Shown here piece by piece: positions 13,336-23,493 of a DNA stretch of 64,000 nt (position 1 is its first letter; each line of letters begins with the position of its first letter). Below the pieces are notes generated by a model. That model did not search any database. It was given only the letters and a program-made list of their open reading frames with translations, and had not been told where the DNA came from. The stretch spans positions 76,391,394 to 76,455,393 of the forward strand of contig OY856187.1 in the NCBI GenBank assembly GCA_963693315.1. Direction: 5' to 3'. The translations under genes were made by a program, and so were the position numbers. This DNA comes from Diogma glabrata. Lineage: Eukaryota > Arthropoda > Insecta > Diptera > Cylindrotomidae.

Positions 13336-13348
13336 ATAATTGAATTTA

Positions 13349-13914
13349 TATGACAATTCAACTCACTAAATGAAGTTTCGATAAGGTCCAATAAAAACGC
13401 TTCATTTACTATTTTTTAACAAATCAAAACGAATTGTATCGATTATTTTTCTCTGGTGGGAAGGAACAGCGAATATTTTCGAATATTTTCGGCCTACTTA
13501 ATATATTAATTTAAAACAAAAATTCACATACAAAATTATGTGAAAATGCAATTTGCAAATAGTAAAAATGTCCGTTTTCATTCATAAATAATTGCATGTT
13601 TATGTTATTTGTCAAAAATAAATTAGAAATTTATAACATTTATACGGGCGCCTACTAAGATGAAATAATATTTTATTATGTATGATTATGTTGTATGAAA
13701 TAATGTTACTATTTCTGTTCGTTAAATTGTTTGCTAAATGCAACACGTCACCAAATTATTAATCGATTATTTTTCAACATTACCACTCATGCCATTTGAG
13801 GTTAAAAATATCCCTCGTGCGCTACGCGCACTCGGGACCTCAAATGGCATTCGTAATAATGATTATGAAAAATAATCGACTATTATTTGACGACTCGTGA
13901 TATTATATATGAAT
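13349..13914 (-). mobile_element. Foldback element, family C, longer copy
   Basis: Inverted relative to the copy at 4796-5072. The inner part (13735-13914) folds: gtcaccaaattattaatcga ... ccatttgagg on the left meets cctcaaatggc ... aataatcgactattatttga on the right. They are separated by a 37 bp GC-rich cap containing gtgcgctacgcgcac. Arms are about 60 bp at roughly three-quarters identity by eye. A segment at 13500-13735 is absent from the other copy. Confidence 0.75.
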
Positions 13915-14941
13915 AGTTTTATTGAAAGCTTGATGGGAATTTGTGAGGGATTTTTTCCTTAAAGAAATGGCAAAAATCGGGTGTTTTCGATGCGTCAACG
14001 AGAAATTCATTTTTGAAAATCACGCAGGCAGGTCGGGCCCTACCTAACTAAAGAGGCATTCTTTTAAAGAGAGAATTCAATTGTCAACAACTACATTTTG
14101 CTTTAAAAGCTGACATGCCATGGAGGTTTACATAACACAGCTGATTGTAAGAGAAGAATAGTAAATTAATCACCATAAGCAGAAAGTTTTTGTCCTAGGT
14201 CCTAGACTAAAACAGCAACCATCTGTTGAAACATTCATTACTCAAATATTGTATCCCATAATCTTATTAGGCAAATTTTCCTCCCCAATTTCATTTTCTT
14301 CCATTTTGTAAGTAATTGAAAAACAAAACTATTTTGATATAAAATCGATTTTTTATCAATCCAAAATTGGAATTATATCGAGTTCGTGTATGGTAAAATT
14401 AAAGCAAATACAATCGGAAAAGCTGTTTTGCAAATAATAAGGAGATAAAAATGTATATAAAAGAGGAAAATAACGGCTTTTGGATTTATTCCTGTGTTGT
14501 ATCCTTTTTTTGTATTTGATCTTAAAAACGATTCAAGCAAATGGAATAAAGTAGATTCTGTGCTTTTTTATATATAAAAGTTTAGGACGTGATTTGTCCT
14601 AAAATTATGAAACTAAGATACAGACTTCATTGATACTAAAAAGAATTGAGTTTTAGGTTCGTTTAAATATATAAACTTTTATTCCAGCTCAGGGAGTATT
14701 TATTTTGATTTGATTTTAATAAACATTTCTGTTTAATGTGGGTGACAGATTTGGGTTTCATTTTTTAAGCAAATATTTTTATATCTATTTTTAGATTGTG
14801 TAACTATAGCAACTAACTTTAGATAAGTCGTAAACACAGAGGTTGTAATAGAGAAATTCTAACAAATCATCATTTTGGACTGAATTGCTCCAACTACTCA
14901 TTTTACTGTAATTTTACCAGTAGAATGGACAAGATTGTTTC
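13915..14941. other. Non-coding AT-rich DNA
   Basis: Nothing recognised. On the minus strand this is where the 3' LTR of the 15-18 kb retrotransposon would be expected, but no LTR-like copy of 17996-18260 was found, so the element seems to be truncated at its 3' end. Confidence 0.5.
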
Positions 14942-15370
14942 CTAAAGCAAGGTTTTAATCGTCGATGAAAACTCGAATCTGTTGACCTTTACAGTCAATG
15001 ATGAAATTTTTATCATCGCATCTGGGAAAGGACCTTCGTATAGAGATTCTAATACTTTACGTACTAAATCAGTGCGTAAGAAGACATGCGAAAGAGACTG
15101 GAGATTTTTGGAGACGAAAACTTTAGGAGAAGTGTTTCTTGACGCAATGGCGGGACGAAGGTGATTCATATGTTGTTTCAATTGTGAAACGAAATCAGAT
15201 TGAGGAGTAGAGATAGAATTTGGACTAAAAAATTCTTTGGAGCACCGTATGTTAGTGTCGAAGACAAGTTCTGCCGATGCAGATTGGAAATATTTACGGA
15301 AAGCGGTTCGTAAATTAAGTAATATTGACGGTAATAATATTCGAGACCCATCCATCCTGTCGTAGGCCAT
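14942..15370 (-). pseudogene. Integrase C-terminal region, long surviving frame
   Basis: A 142-codon uninterrupted frame. LPSILLNLRTAFRKYFQSAS and AELVFDTNIR match the L-P-x-V-L-L-G-L-R-T-A-x-K...A-E-L-V-Y-G block just after the catalytic core. QLKQHMNHLRPAIAS and KVFVSKNLQSLSHVFLRTD match the chromatin-side block with F-V-x-K-D-L-x-x-x-x-H-V-F-V-R. LYEGPFP is the G-P-F-x-V module. The stop after ...STIKTLL is probably the genuine end of the pol product or close to it. Confidence 0.85.
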
Positions 15371-15409
15371 TATCGCTGATTTTAGAGGTTAATGCCAACA
15401 CTAGGAAAA

Positions 15410-15663
15410 TTATTCAGAAGTTTGAGGATAGTTACCTAAAAGATATTGAGTATGGCGAGAGACATTTGCCTTTTGGCAAGCCAGGCAGGTCTGTGCGATT
15501 TGTCGTACATCGTTTTTAATGGATGGCCAAATGGTCTTATCAGTAAAGAGTTTGATAGAACTTTGGACTCCTGGATGAGATAAATTGTAGAGACTGGAGA
15601 CTATCGCAAGGAGATTGATGAAATTGCTTTGGAATAAAAGGTCGTGGATTACCAGAAGAGATA
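15410..15663 (-). pseudogene. Integrase zinc-binding (H2C2) region
   Basis: The frame reads LYNLSHPGVQSSIKLFTDKT, then WPSIKNDVRQIAQTCLACQK and ANVSRHTQ. This is the H-x3-H...C-x2-C integrase finger: the His of LSHPG and the Cys pair of CLACQK are intact. After Y-L-L-G-N the reading is lost, and the D,D-35-E catalytic core that should follow is missing. Confidence 0.85.
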
Positions 15664-15849
15664 TCACATAAAATAGTTTGGCACTAGAATGGCTAAACGA
15701 TAATGAAAAGCATTGCGAAATTGAAGTATGGAACAAATATCGTCGTAGTTAATGTTTTCTGGAATTGGTATTTGGCGCATATCAATGGTGAATTGACTGA
15801 GGAAATCTATATGACGGATTTGGCGACGATTTGCTTGCAGAGTAAGCAT
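15664..15849 (-). pseudogene. RNase H C-terminal trace
   Basis: The frame gives RRQIRHIDFLSQFTIDMRQI then PIPENI, matching the R-Q-x-R-H-L-D-F-I-S-Q-F-T-T-D-I-R-H-I-x-G-x-x-N-x-V-A-D-A-L-S-R end of RNase H. Only about 20 bp separate it from the RT end, so the RNase H core (well over 100 residues) is deleted. Confidence 0.75.
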
Positions 15850-15867
15850 AACGGTTATAGGACGTCT

Positions 15868-16609
15868 TTAACGGTTGGTAGCATTAATACATTCAAAAGT
15901 AGGTTTAATTTCAGTCGAATCAATCAAATGTCCAAGGAAGTCAACGTTGATTTTAGCAAAGTTGCATTTAATAACGTTGATAGAGACCAGCGTCGACAGC
16001 ACGCTCAAAAACAGTCCTAAGATGTTTGAGACGCTCTTCAAAGGTTTCAGAAGCAATAAGGAGATCATCTATGTAGATGAAACAAAAATTTAGGTCTCAG
16101 AGAAGGGGGTGCATAAACAATTGGAAAAGTTGTGCAGCATTTCGCAATCCGAAAGTCATTCGAACGAATTCGAACAGTCCGAACGAAGTTAAAATTGCAG
16201 TTTTTAAGATTGCAGATTATAGAGAAAGTAAATGTAGTTGATGCGAATAATGCTGAATGTGTGGGATAGGATATTTGCCAGGATTAGTGATATTGTTTAT
16301 AGAGCGGTAGTGGCCGCAAGATCTCCACTCGCAATGACCGGTGATAGTCAATTTGTCAGAAGCAAGTTGACGATACTTACATGAAACGGGGGAACCATAT
16401 GTTGCGATAACGTGAATTACGTTCTGTTTCACAGGTCTAGCGAGATCATTTTTTGAAGTAAAGTCCTTAAAATATTTGAGAATGTCGAGAATTTTGATAT
16501 TAACGGAATCGTTGATTAGAGTTAGAGACGAAGCTTGAGAAGTGGAGTGTTTAGCCAAAGTAAATAAGAAGGTAAGTGGATCGATAAGACGTTGATTTTT
16601 AATTTCCAC
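15868..16609 (-). pseudogene. Reverse transcriptase relic (CsRn1-like)
   Basis: The 5' part (16217-16609) carries LASDKLT, then a deletion, then EWRSCGHYRSINNIT and PIPHIQ, corresponding to the N-terminal W-R-x-C-G-D-Y-R-x-L-N region. A second frame (about 16070-16200) gives SFGLFEFVRMTFGLRNAAQ and the catalytic YIDD box (codons at 16064-16075). The third part (15868-16068) has NFAKINVDFLGHLIDSTEIK, the F-L-G-H block at the RT C-terminus. At least one in-frame stop falls between the F-x-x-F-M block and YIDD, and two to three frameshifts separate the segments. Confidence 0.85.
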
Positions 16610-16665
16610 TAAAAGACCATATATGTTAAGAAAACCAGCTCCTAGGATTGGTCTGAGACCAATGT

Positions 16666-16851
16666 TTAAGCTACGAGATCGTGTACCGTAGGTGCTAACT
16701 TTAGTCGCGTTATCTGATTTCTTGGAGAGTCCTCCGCAGTTGCGGGAATAACTGAAACTTCAGCATAAGCATCAAAGTGGAAGTTCTTTCTCGAAGAAAT
16801 CTTGAGAACCAGAAGACGAAGTTGGGAATAACTGTCATCACACGCCGTCAC
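16666..16851 (-). pseudogene. Aspartic protease relic, active site lost
   Basis: The frame reads LVLKISSRKNFHFDAYAEVS then VIPATAED. Relatives have F-L-V-D-T-G-A-E-V-S-V-I-P here. The catalytic D-T-G-A has become D-A-Y-A, so the enzyme would be inactive even if translated. The flanking E-V-S-V-I-P-x-T is conserved and fixes the identification. Confidence 0.8.
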
Positions 16852-16862
16852 ATGTGATGGGT

Positions 16863-17111
16863 CTATGAGTTTTTTTGAAAAGGTTGAAGCAAAGGAGTCA
16901 GAGTACTTTGGAAAATATTTGTACTCTCAATCGTTTTTTTTGCGTTCTCTTTGAAAATATGATGGTAGTAGCAAATAACATCAAACAGTTGAGGTCGCGA
17001 CTTGGAACGTGGGAGAGCAATTTGAATTTCTGTTGTGATTATCGTTTCAATACTTAAATCTACTCCGATAATAATGAGAAGGCTGGGAGACATTTTGCCG
17101 TTGAATGGCAT
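16863..17111 (-). pseudogene. gag 3' end with broken CHCC finger
   Basis: The frame contains CYYHHIFKENAKKT. The CsRn1-clade Gag finger usually runs C-x-x-H-x-x-F/Y-G-x-x-A-x-x-C-x-x-P-C. The first Cys and the His remain; the third position has become Thr and the last Cys is missing. This junction leads into the protease a few bases downstream. Confidence 0.6.
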
Positions 17112-17159
17112 TAAGGAGTTGCAGGTTTTATGCTTTTTTTTAAATGTTCAACAAGTGAC

Positions 17160-17985
17160 ATATTGTCGTTAGAGGATGAAGTAGAATAAGAAACGGTAGG
17201 ATTAGAAACGGCGCGCCGATCCTCTTAGGAAAGCAAGCATATTGTCTGTAACCTATCACGACTTGTAAATCGGTTTTGAGTGAATGTAGCATAAACTGTA
17301 GGTGAAAGTTTTTCCACCCAAATGACTTTTAGAGTTACCTCTGAGTTGTATTACGGAATTTAGCTGTCATATCCCGTAAGAGCTGTGAGAGCTTTTTAAG
17401 TTATAAGAGCCTCTTTGAGATTATACTAAGTATAGGACCATATACTTAGTTTGTTTTAACTTGATTTGCCCTAATAAGAATTGCCCTTCCAAAGTTATAA
17501 ACCAAAGGTTCTGGTGTTTCAGACCAGAGAGGGGGAATTTTAGGTGCCACGTGATTAATTGTTGGCATATTTGCTGAAGAAGTGCCATCCGTAGATGTTG
17601 AAGGGTACGGAGCAAAAACTGGAGGTAGTAGAGAATTGGTCTAAACATTAAATTCCAATCTTTCAGAGTGGCTTCGACCCCTTTTGCAATCATTGCCTCC
17701 ATTTGATCTGGTGTAACCATTAAAGTTTTAGGTTCGGTTTCGGGAGAAGCAGCAGTTTTCTTAGGCTTTGGTGGTGATTGGGAAACTGTTGGTAACGATG
17801 CGTGACGGAAAAGCGTAGTTGTGTCGGCAACTAGGTAGATCAGTGTTGCTGTCAATAGCAATTCTAATGCGTGTTGGTTCGCGAATACATACCTGCAGAT
17901 CGCGACCGATAACTTTTAAGTAAATAAAACAAATCCAGGCAAGGAATAGTAAAAAGATTACATGGATTTCGGTTTTGAACATGTC
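17160..17985 (-). pseudogene. gag relic of the CsRn1-like element
   Basis: Several frames must be combined. Around 17440-17700 a frame gives KDWNLMFRP followed by LKFPLSGLKHQNLWFITLEG, matching the P-F-W-x-x-x-P-x-L-W-F-x-x-x-E-x-Q-F block at the start of these Gag proteins. Around 17270-17340 another frame gives WVEKLSPTVYATFTQNRF, matching the W-x-x-x-L-P-x-x-V-x-A-x-L block. The part before it is rich in Pro, Lys and Glu (QSPPKPKKTAA). Stops and frame changes break the gene. Confidence 0.7.
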
Positions 17986-17995
17986 GGGGTCAGCA
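17978..17995 (-). promoter_or_regulatory. tRNA-Trp-type primer binding site (degenerate)
   Basis: The minus strand reads TGCTGACCCCGACATGTT. The canonical site complementary to the 3' end of tRNA-Trp is TGGTGACCCCGACGTGAT, so about 15 of 18 positions agree. It lies just upstream of the gag-like sequence, as expected. Confidence 0.65.
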
Positions 17996-18260
17996 GTTTA
18001 GTAATTGAGCGGAGTTGTCTAGGAGATGCATTTTCAAAGGTTTTTCGTTCAACTCCATTTTTATTGATTGAGTCGTCTCGGTACACTTACTTGGTTCTGG
18101 TATTACAACATTACATTTTCTGAGTAGTTCAGAATGCTGTAGTTTGTATAGCGTAACTGACGCAACTCTGACTATTTCGATACATTTATTTATAATTTAT
18201 TGTACTTAACACTAAACATGCTTAACTTTCAATAATAGAAAGAAACCCATTAAAATTTCT
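17996..18260 (-). repeat. Probable 5' LTR / leader of the CsRn1-like relic
   Basis: Position only: on the minus strand this lies immediately upstream of the primer-site-like motif. It contains AATAAA-type signals (aataaattataaataaatg, near 18185-18205). Neither end is delimited and no second LTR copy exists in the window, so the call is tentative. Confidence 0.35.
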
Positions 18261-19176
18261 CCAGATTATGTAGTTTAGTTTGTAGGACGGTATGAACATG
18301 CTGAGTTAAATAGTTAAATGAGTAAATCTAGTAAGTTTCAAGCAGCTGAACTAAATCTCTAGAAATCAATAGTTCAAACAGAATTTTTCATGTGATGGAT
18401 CTCAATATAAAGTTCTCATATGTTATTTTCTTACGAGTTTTCATAAGCCTCTTTCATGTCTCCAAATTCTGCGTTTTCGAATGATTTATCATTTAACGAA
18501 TGGTTGCCGACAAATGGTAGCAGACTTTTCTGTAAATCAAATTTACCCAATATATGAGGCAATATATTGAGGTCCAACACTGTTTGTTTTTTGTTTAATA
18601 AACGTTATAAAATTTTATTTGTTTATGAATACAGAGATTAGATAAGTTTCTACAATTTTGGGAATTTTACATGGTAAATTTACTTTTAGTTTTATGTAAA
18701 TCGATATAACAATCCCCTTATTATTACTAAAATAACTTTGCACATAAATTCTCATTGAAAATTTATCAGAATAGTATCACAAACTGTTGCATCGATTTAC
18801 ATGAAATCATTCAAAACATTATCACTTTAATTAGTATAGAATACAGATAATCGGAGGCAACCAGAATAAACAGATTGGACGGATCAGGTTAGCTACAACA
18901 TTAACATTTTCATAAATAATTAGATTAGATTCATTTATACCGGAATTACTTAAACTCATGAATAATTATGACTTATTTTACAGATAGCTGACAGAGAAGG
19001 AAGGTTATTGTAGAAAACGTTATATGTAGAAGCCGTTCTGGGTAATTTCATACAAAATTTGTTATTTTAATTAAATTATTAAGTTGTTTTACTGTTATTA
19101 CAGAAGCATTGATGTCAAAAACAATTCGTTTGGTATATTTTAAGTTTTTTAAAACTATTTTAATAGCTTAATAGTA
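18261..19176. other. AT-rich DNA, nothing recognised
   Basis: No frames, RNA genes or shared repeats were seen. Confidence 0.55.
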
Positions 19177-19604
19177 ACTAGGAGGGCCCGGCGTGCTTCG
19201 CTACGCTTATAAATAAAGTTTTTGCATAGACTTTTTGTTGACGTAGAAGCAATGATTTCAAAAAGTGGTAATGAGAAATGCTAGCATATTATTTTTAATT
19301 TTTCTTTTTAAATATATGAATGAAAAATAATCAGAACTCTAGCTGATCAGTTCGGATATATGAAAGATTAGCGATCAAATAAGTTAGAGATCAAAAACTT
19401 ATTTGATCGCTAATTTGTCATATATCCGAACTGATCAGCTGGAGTTCTGATTATTTTTCATTCATATATTTAAAAAGAAATATTAAAAATTATATGCTAG
19501 CATTTCTCATTACCACTTTTTGAAATCATTGCTTCTACGTCAACAAAATGTCTACGCAAAAACTATATTTATAAGCGTAGCGAAACACGCCGGGCCCTCC
19601 TAGT
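19177..19604. mobile_element. Palindromic foldback element, 428 bp
   Basis: Left end actaggagggcccggcgtg, right end its inverse cacgccgggccctcctagt. The arms are about 205 bp each and almost identical. The centre is a short loop between gcgatcaaataagttagaga and its answer acttatttgatcgc. GC-rich ends flank AT-rich arms. Flanks are agta/attt, so no clear target duplication is visible. No coding capacity; a MITE or foldback element. Confidence 0.9.
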
Positions 19605-20330
19605 ATTTATAAGAAGACACAAATTACAATGTATAAAAGAATAACAACATAACATCGTATCGTTTTTGTGAAAAAAAAAATATAAACAGCAGAACAAAAT
19701 TTTCACATGCATTCACATCAATGTACATAAGAAGACTAAAACAAAATGTATAAAAGAATAACCAAATAACATCGTATCGTTAATGTAATTTTTCTTAATC
19801 CATCGTTGTCAAACAAAATTTCAAACGCTATCACAGCCGAATATAAGGTGTTCTTAAAGTAATTCAATATGATTAAAATTTGTGTTGTATAGACAATTAA
19901 AAATATTTATATTTCGAAATATAAGGAAATATTTTATTCAAACATATTAGGCTTTTAAATTTATATGTAACATTTATTATTTCTTTTATTTGTTTTGAGA
20001 AATGAGAATATAAATATGCAAATTTCAAACAGTACCACCCAGCTAGAATGCAAACATTATCAAACTTCACCAATACTATTACACTTCCTTAGATATTTAT
20101 AAGAAGATTCAAATAAAATACAAATTACAATGTAGAAAAGAATAACAAAATAACATCGTATAGTTTTTGTGAAAAAAAATATAAAAAACAGAACAAAATT
20201 TTCACATGCATTCACATCAATGTACATAAGATTTAGTCTTCTTAAAATAAAATAAAATAAAATGTATAAAGGAATAAGAAAATAACATCGTATCGTTTTT
20301 GTGAAGAAAAAAATATATGATTTGGGCAAG
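19605..20330 (+). repeat. Duplicated AT-rich repeat, about 500 bp period
   Basis: A block containing tataaaagaataac, then acatcgtatcgtttttgtga, then ttttcacatgcattcacatc and aatgtacataag occurs at 19605-19790 and again at 20092-20325. The acatcgtat motif recurs four times (near 19652, 19768, 20153, 20287). The palindrome at 19177-19604 abuts the first copy. Minus-strand open frames here are repeats of the same peptide and not genes. Confidence 0.75.
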
Positions 20331-20995
20331 TCCATTTCATATTGTATGGAGGGGCCGTTAAATTCAAAAATACATTTTAATTCGTCTACAACTTTTTTAT
20401 TTATGATCAGATTTGTGTGAAAAATCTTTAAAATCTAAGTTACACTAATATCAGTTAGCAGTGAAAATTTGAAATGAATTCATCTGCGAATAAAAAAGCC
20501 TTAGGCTGTACAAAGTTTTTTTTAGTGTATTTACATATAAGATTTTAATTTGGTAATCTCGGCCACACGCCACTATTATCGTCCTTGTTTATTTAGGTTA
20601 CTTATTGGGACATACTTCACCCTTTGTTCGTCTATACTTTTGAGTTATTTCATTAATATTTTCAACTCGCCCTCATAACCATTTTTTTTAAAGAAATTAG
20701 TTGTTGGTTCGGAATTATTTCTTACTCATAATTTTGCTAATGAATAAGGTTGAAGTTGCGTCAAAACACACAAAGTTTTACTGGCACGAGCAATTGATTA
20801 AATGTTTAACTCTGATGGTTTCGGGTAAAAAATGAATTTTACTACCTTAACTTCTGAAAAATAAATCACTTTCATGTGATCTTACCTGTTGCACCTAGGG
20901 TACAAAAAATGTGCATTTAAAGCAAAAAAAACATAAAGTGTGCACCAGATTTTGTTCGAAGTATACCACTAACAATGTTTTAATAATGACAACTT
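20331..20995. other. Non-coding DNA, nothing recognised
   Basis: No open frame or repeat could be supported. Confidence 0.5.
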
Positions 20996-21234
20996 ACACA
21001 CAAAAAATTTTATGGTTAAATTGATCAAAAAGAACCATACTTTTAGAGAACCATATACTATGGTGATATTTAACTACGTTTAATGGTTGCTATTATAGGA
21101 ACCATACTATGGTGATAGATAACCAAATTTTATGGTTGTTATTATAGATGCAGAACCATACTATGATTATAATTGACCACATTTTATGGTTCTCTAAAAT
21201 AAGATCAATTCAACAATAAAATTTTTTTGTGTGT
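20996..21234. mobile_element. Small MITE, about 239 bp, TA-flanked
   Basis: Ends are inverted: tacacacaaaaaattttat at left and ataaaatttttttgtgtgta at right. If the outer TA at 20995-20996 and 21234-21235 is the target duplication, this fits a Tc1/mariner-type MITE. The interior repeats aaccatactatggtgata about three to four times in a 50-60 bp register, and is itself rich in inverted accat/atggt words. Confidence 0.8.
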
Positions 21235-21503
21235 AGGGTTATGCTAAGTAACGTTACTAAGTAATGTTACTATATTGATTTGTTTATTTCCTCGTTAAAG
21301 TTTGTTTTAATATTTAGGTACAGTATCTTAGGTTTTGTATTTTTTAGCCAAAAAAACTTATTAGATGTGGCAATTCCAATAATTTTATTGGAATTTAGTA
21401 TTTTTTACCTGTTTACCATTGAATTTACCTGTATACCTCTGACTAAAGTTAATAAGTTAATATATATTTATTTTTTTTTCACGGATGAACTTCTACCCAC
21501 CAA
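21235..21503. other. AT-rich spacer
   Basis: An 81-codon low-complexity frame (21280-21525) runs through it and into the next element; it matches nothing I know. Confidence 0.5.
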
Positions 21504-22563
21504 CCCAGGTAACAATTTCGCCTAAATTTTTTAAATTATTCCAACTTAACTTGAGAAAGCATTGTGTAAGACCATATTATTCAAGCTTTACCTAAAAAAA
21601 GCTTGTAAAAGACTAGATTCAGTAAGTTTCTTATATAATTTCTTAAGTAAAGCTTAATTCAATAATAAATACTTAGGGCATATTCAAGCAACTGTTACTC
21701 AAGTATAATACCTTTTATAAGGTTTTATTCACATATAACTTTTAAGGTAGTATTTAAGATGTTTTTACTCAAGAATTCAATCCCTTATATAAACCTTTAT
21801 TAAAGTACAACTTTTAGGAAGAATCTAAGAAGATTCTTACCCAAGGATAGTTCCTTGTATACGACTTTATTTATGTATAATAATTTTAGTAGTATTCAAC
21901 AAAATTGTTACTCAAGTAATATTTCTTATATACGGCTGTTTTCAATGAATATTAAAACAACAAATCGATCTGTCAATATTTTTGACAGTTCGTTGTTTAA
22001 TTCGCGATTGTGTGTTTTTTTATTAAATCACTTATCGTGTTTAAAAAGCTAACAAACCTTTAAGAACTTTAACAAACTATTATTGATTAATACAAAAGAT
22101 TATTTCAATGGTAGACATATTTTCGTCAATGGAAATTTGCAATTGCCATTATTCCGCAACCATTTAATCGAACGTTTCTGATGATGGTTTATGAATTGAT
22201 TGAGATTTACCATTTCTGATGATGGTTTATATAATGATTTGAGTTGGTCAACAAATAAATAAACTGATGATAATTTGTCATACAATTCATTTTTGTATTA
22301 TATGTATGTAATCGCCATATTGTGCGCAATTCGTTTGGGAAAAAATTATATCAAAACTTGCAACAGATTGCAACTGACTTATGGAAAATATAACGTAGAA
22401 CGTTTATTTAATATGGTCATTTAACATTTATATATTAATCAGAAAAATTGTGCAACTGAAAGTAATGCAAATCACAGCATACTATACCCCTTACGAAGCT
22501 TGAGTAACACTTTTGTTCTGTATTGAGTAACGTTTTATTCCTGTCTTGGAAATTGATTTAATG

Positions 22564-22624
22564 AACGTGCGTAAGGGTAAACGATGAGGAAGAGGGTCTG
22601 TGGTCGATTCCATCCAGGCACGTT
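22564..22624 (+). pseudogene. tRNA-like sequence, degenerate
   Basis: AACGTGC at 22564-22570 pairs perfectly with GCACGTT at 22618-22624, like an acceptor stem. Between them ggtcgattcc resembles a T-arm/B-box (GGTTCGANTCC) lacking one T, and gtaagggtaaacga may be a decayed D-arm. At 61 nt it is too short for a functional tRNA and no anticodon arm can be drawn. Could be a tRNA-derived SINE head or chance. Confidence 0.35.
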
Positions 22625-22952
22625 TTCATTTATGAATTTTATTTTCCTTTTTTTTATTTTATTTTTATTCTTTAATCATTTTTAATCGTACAATTGAATG
22701 GAAACACATGCGTAGATATCGTATATGAATACGCAAAATTATTTTCATTTCGAAATTGTCCTCAATCATAACCAATATTATTTTTAACAAAAGGAAACCA
22801 TTAGTACACTTTTATATGCATTCCTAATCAAAATGTTTGAATAAAAATTAATTCATAGTCGTGGAAGTGGTCCGAAACTTGAAATGTGTACAAATAATTT
22901 GTTAAACAATATAGTGATTAAGTTTCAATTTTCTTTATGACAGCTGCTAAAT

Positions 22953-23006
22953 AGAGAAGTGGATAGCGTGCGGTCCTGGAGAATCAAAGGTTACGAGTTC
23001 GGTCCC
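22953..23006 (+). other. Pol III A-box/B-box-like pair
   Basis: agagaagtggatagcg (22953-22968) resembles an A-box (TRGCNNAGYGG) followed by the GGATA-G of many tRNA D-arms. gagttcggtccc (22995-23006) resembles a B-box. Spacing is in the normal range for tRNA-derived promoters. No full cloverleaf forms, so this would be a tRNA-derived SINE remnant if real. Confidence 0.35.
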
Positions 23007-23493
23007 AGCTACAGGCGTTTGTAAAGATGCGAAATGTGTAAAATAAATTGTAATTTCCGATAAAAGATTAACTCAATAGCAGCAATATACAAAAAAAAAG
23101 GAGTTTAATGCGCCAATTAACCAAAATAACTAAAGGAAACAATCACCAATTTTTTTTTTCAGTGGCATCGCTTCTTGAATAGCCACTGAGTAATTCTCTT
23201 GAGAAAATATTTACTCAAGCACTTTATTCAAGTAACATTTTGACAGTATTTGAATAAGCCTGGAATAACAACTTATGTACCACTTTATTCAAACACTTAT
23301 ATAAAACATGTATAAAGCATTATATATGCCTTCTTGAATAAAGAATATTTTTTCATACGCCTTTTCTCCTTGAGTAGAGCTTGTATAAAACTTTTATCAT
23401 GCATAGTTCAAGAATTTTAAATTTCCCCTTCCATTTTAAATTTCTCTTTTAAAGCTTTACTCAATGATTGCCTAGGTTAAATTGTTACCTGGG

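Larger units (their letters stand above)
14942..17995 (-). mobile_element. Ty3/gypsy retrotransposon relic, CsRn1/Kabuki-like
   Basis: In minus-strand order one reads a tRNA-Trp-like primer site, gag, protease, reverse transcriptase, a trace of RNase H, the integrase zinc-binding region and the integrase C-terminal region. This is the Ty3/gypsy order. The primer site type and a C-Y-Y-H start to the Gag finger both point to the CsRn1/Kabuki clade, which is known for a tRNA-Trp primer and a CHCC Gag motif. The relic is about 3.05 kb where intact relatives are about 4-5 kb or more. The RNase H core and integrase catalytic core are deleted, and many frameshifts and stops are present. It cannot be autonomous. 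Confidence 0.85.
21504..23493. mobile_element. TIR element E, about 1.99 kb, non-autonomous
   Basis: The termini are inverted: cccaggtaacaattt at 21504 and aaattgttacctggg ending at 23493. Both subterminal regions (about 21540-21930 and 23180-23470) carry many scattered copies of ttactcaag / cttgagtaa and cttatata-type words in both directions, a pattern seen in elements with multiple transposase-binding repeats. The middle contains two tRNA-like segments. No transposase frame. Target duplication not evident. Confidence 0.7.

Noticed and set aside
13056..13391. A 111-codon minus-strand gene
   Set aside because: It lies in dispersed repeat family D; the related frame at 42077-42325 is in the other foldback, and the composition is F/I/N/K-rich.
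14982..16093. Plus-strand frames of 60-105 codons
   Set aside because: They are shadows on the opposite strand of the clearly recognisable minus-strand retrotransposon.
20060..20335. A 91-codon membrane-like minus frame
   Set aside because: The hydrophobic peptide is a tandem translation of the 19605-20330 repeat.
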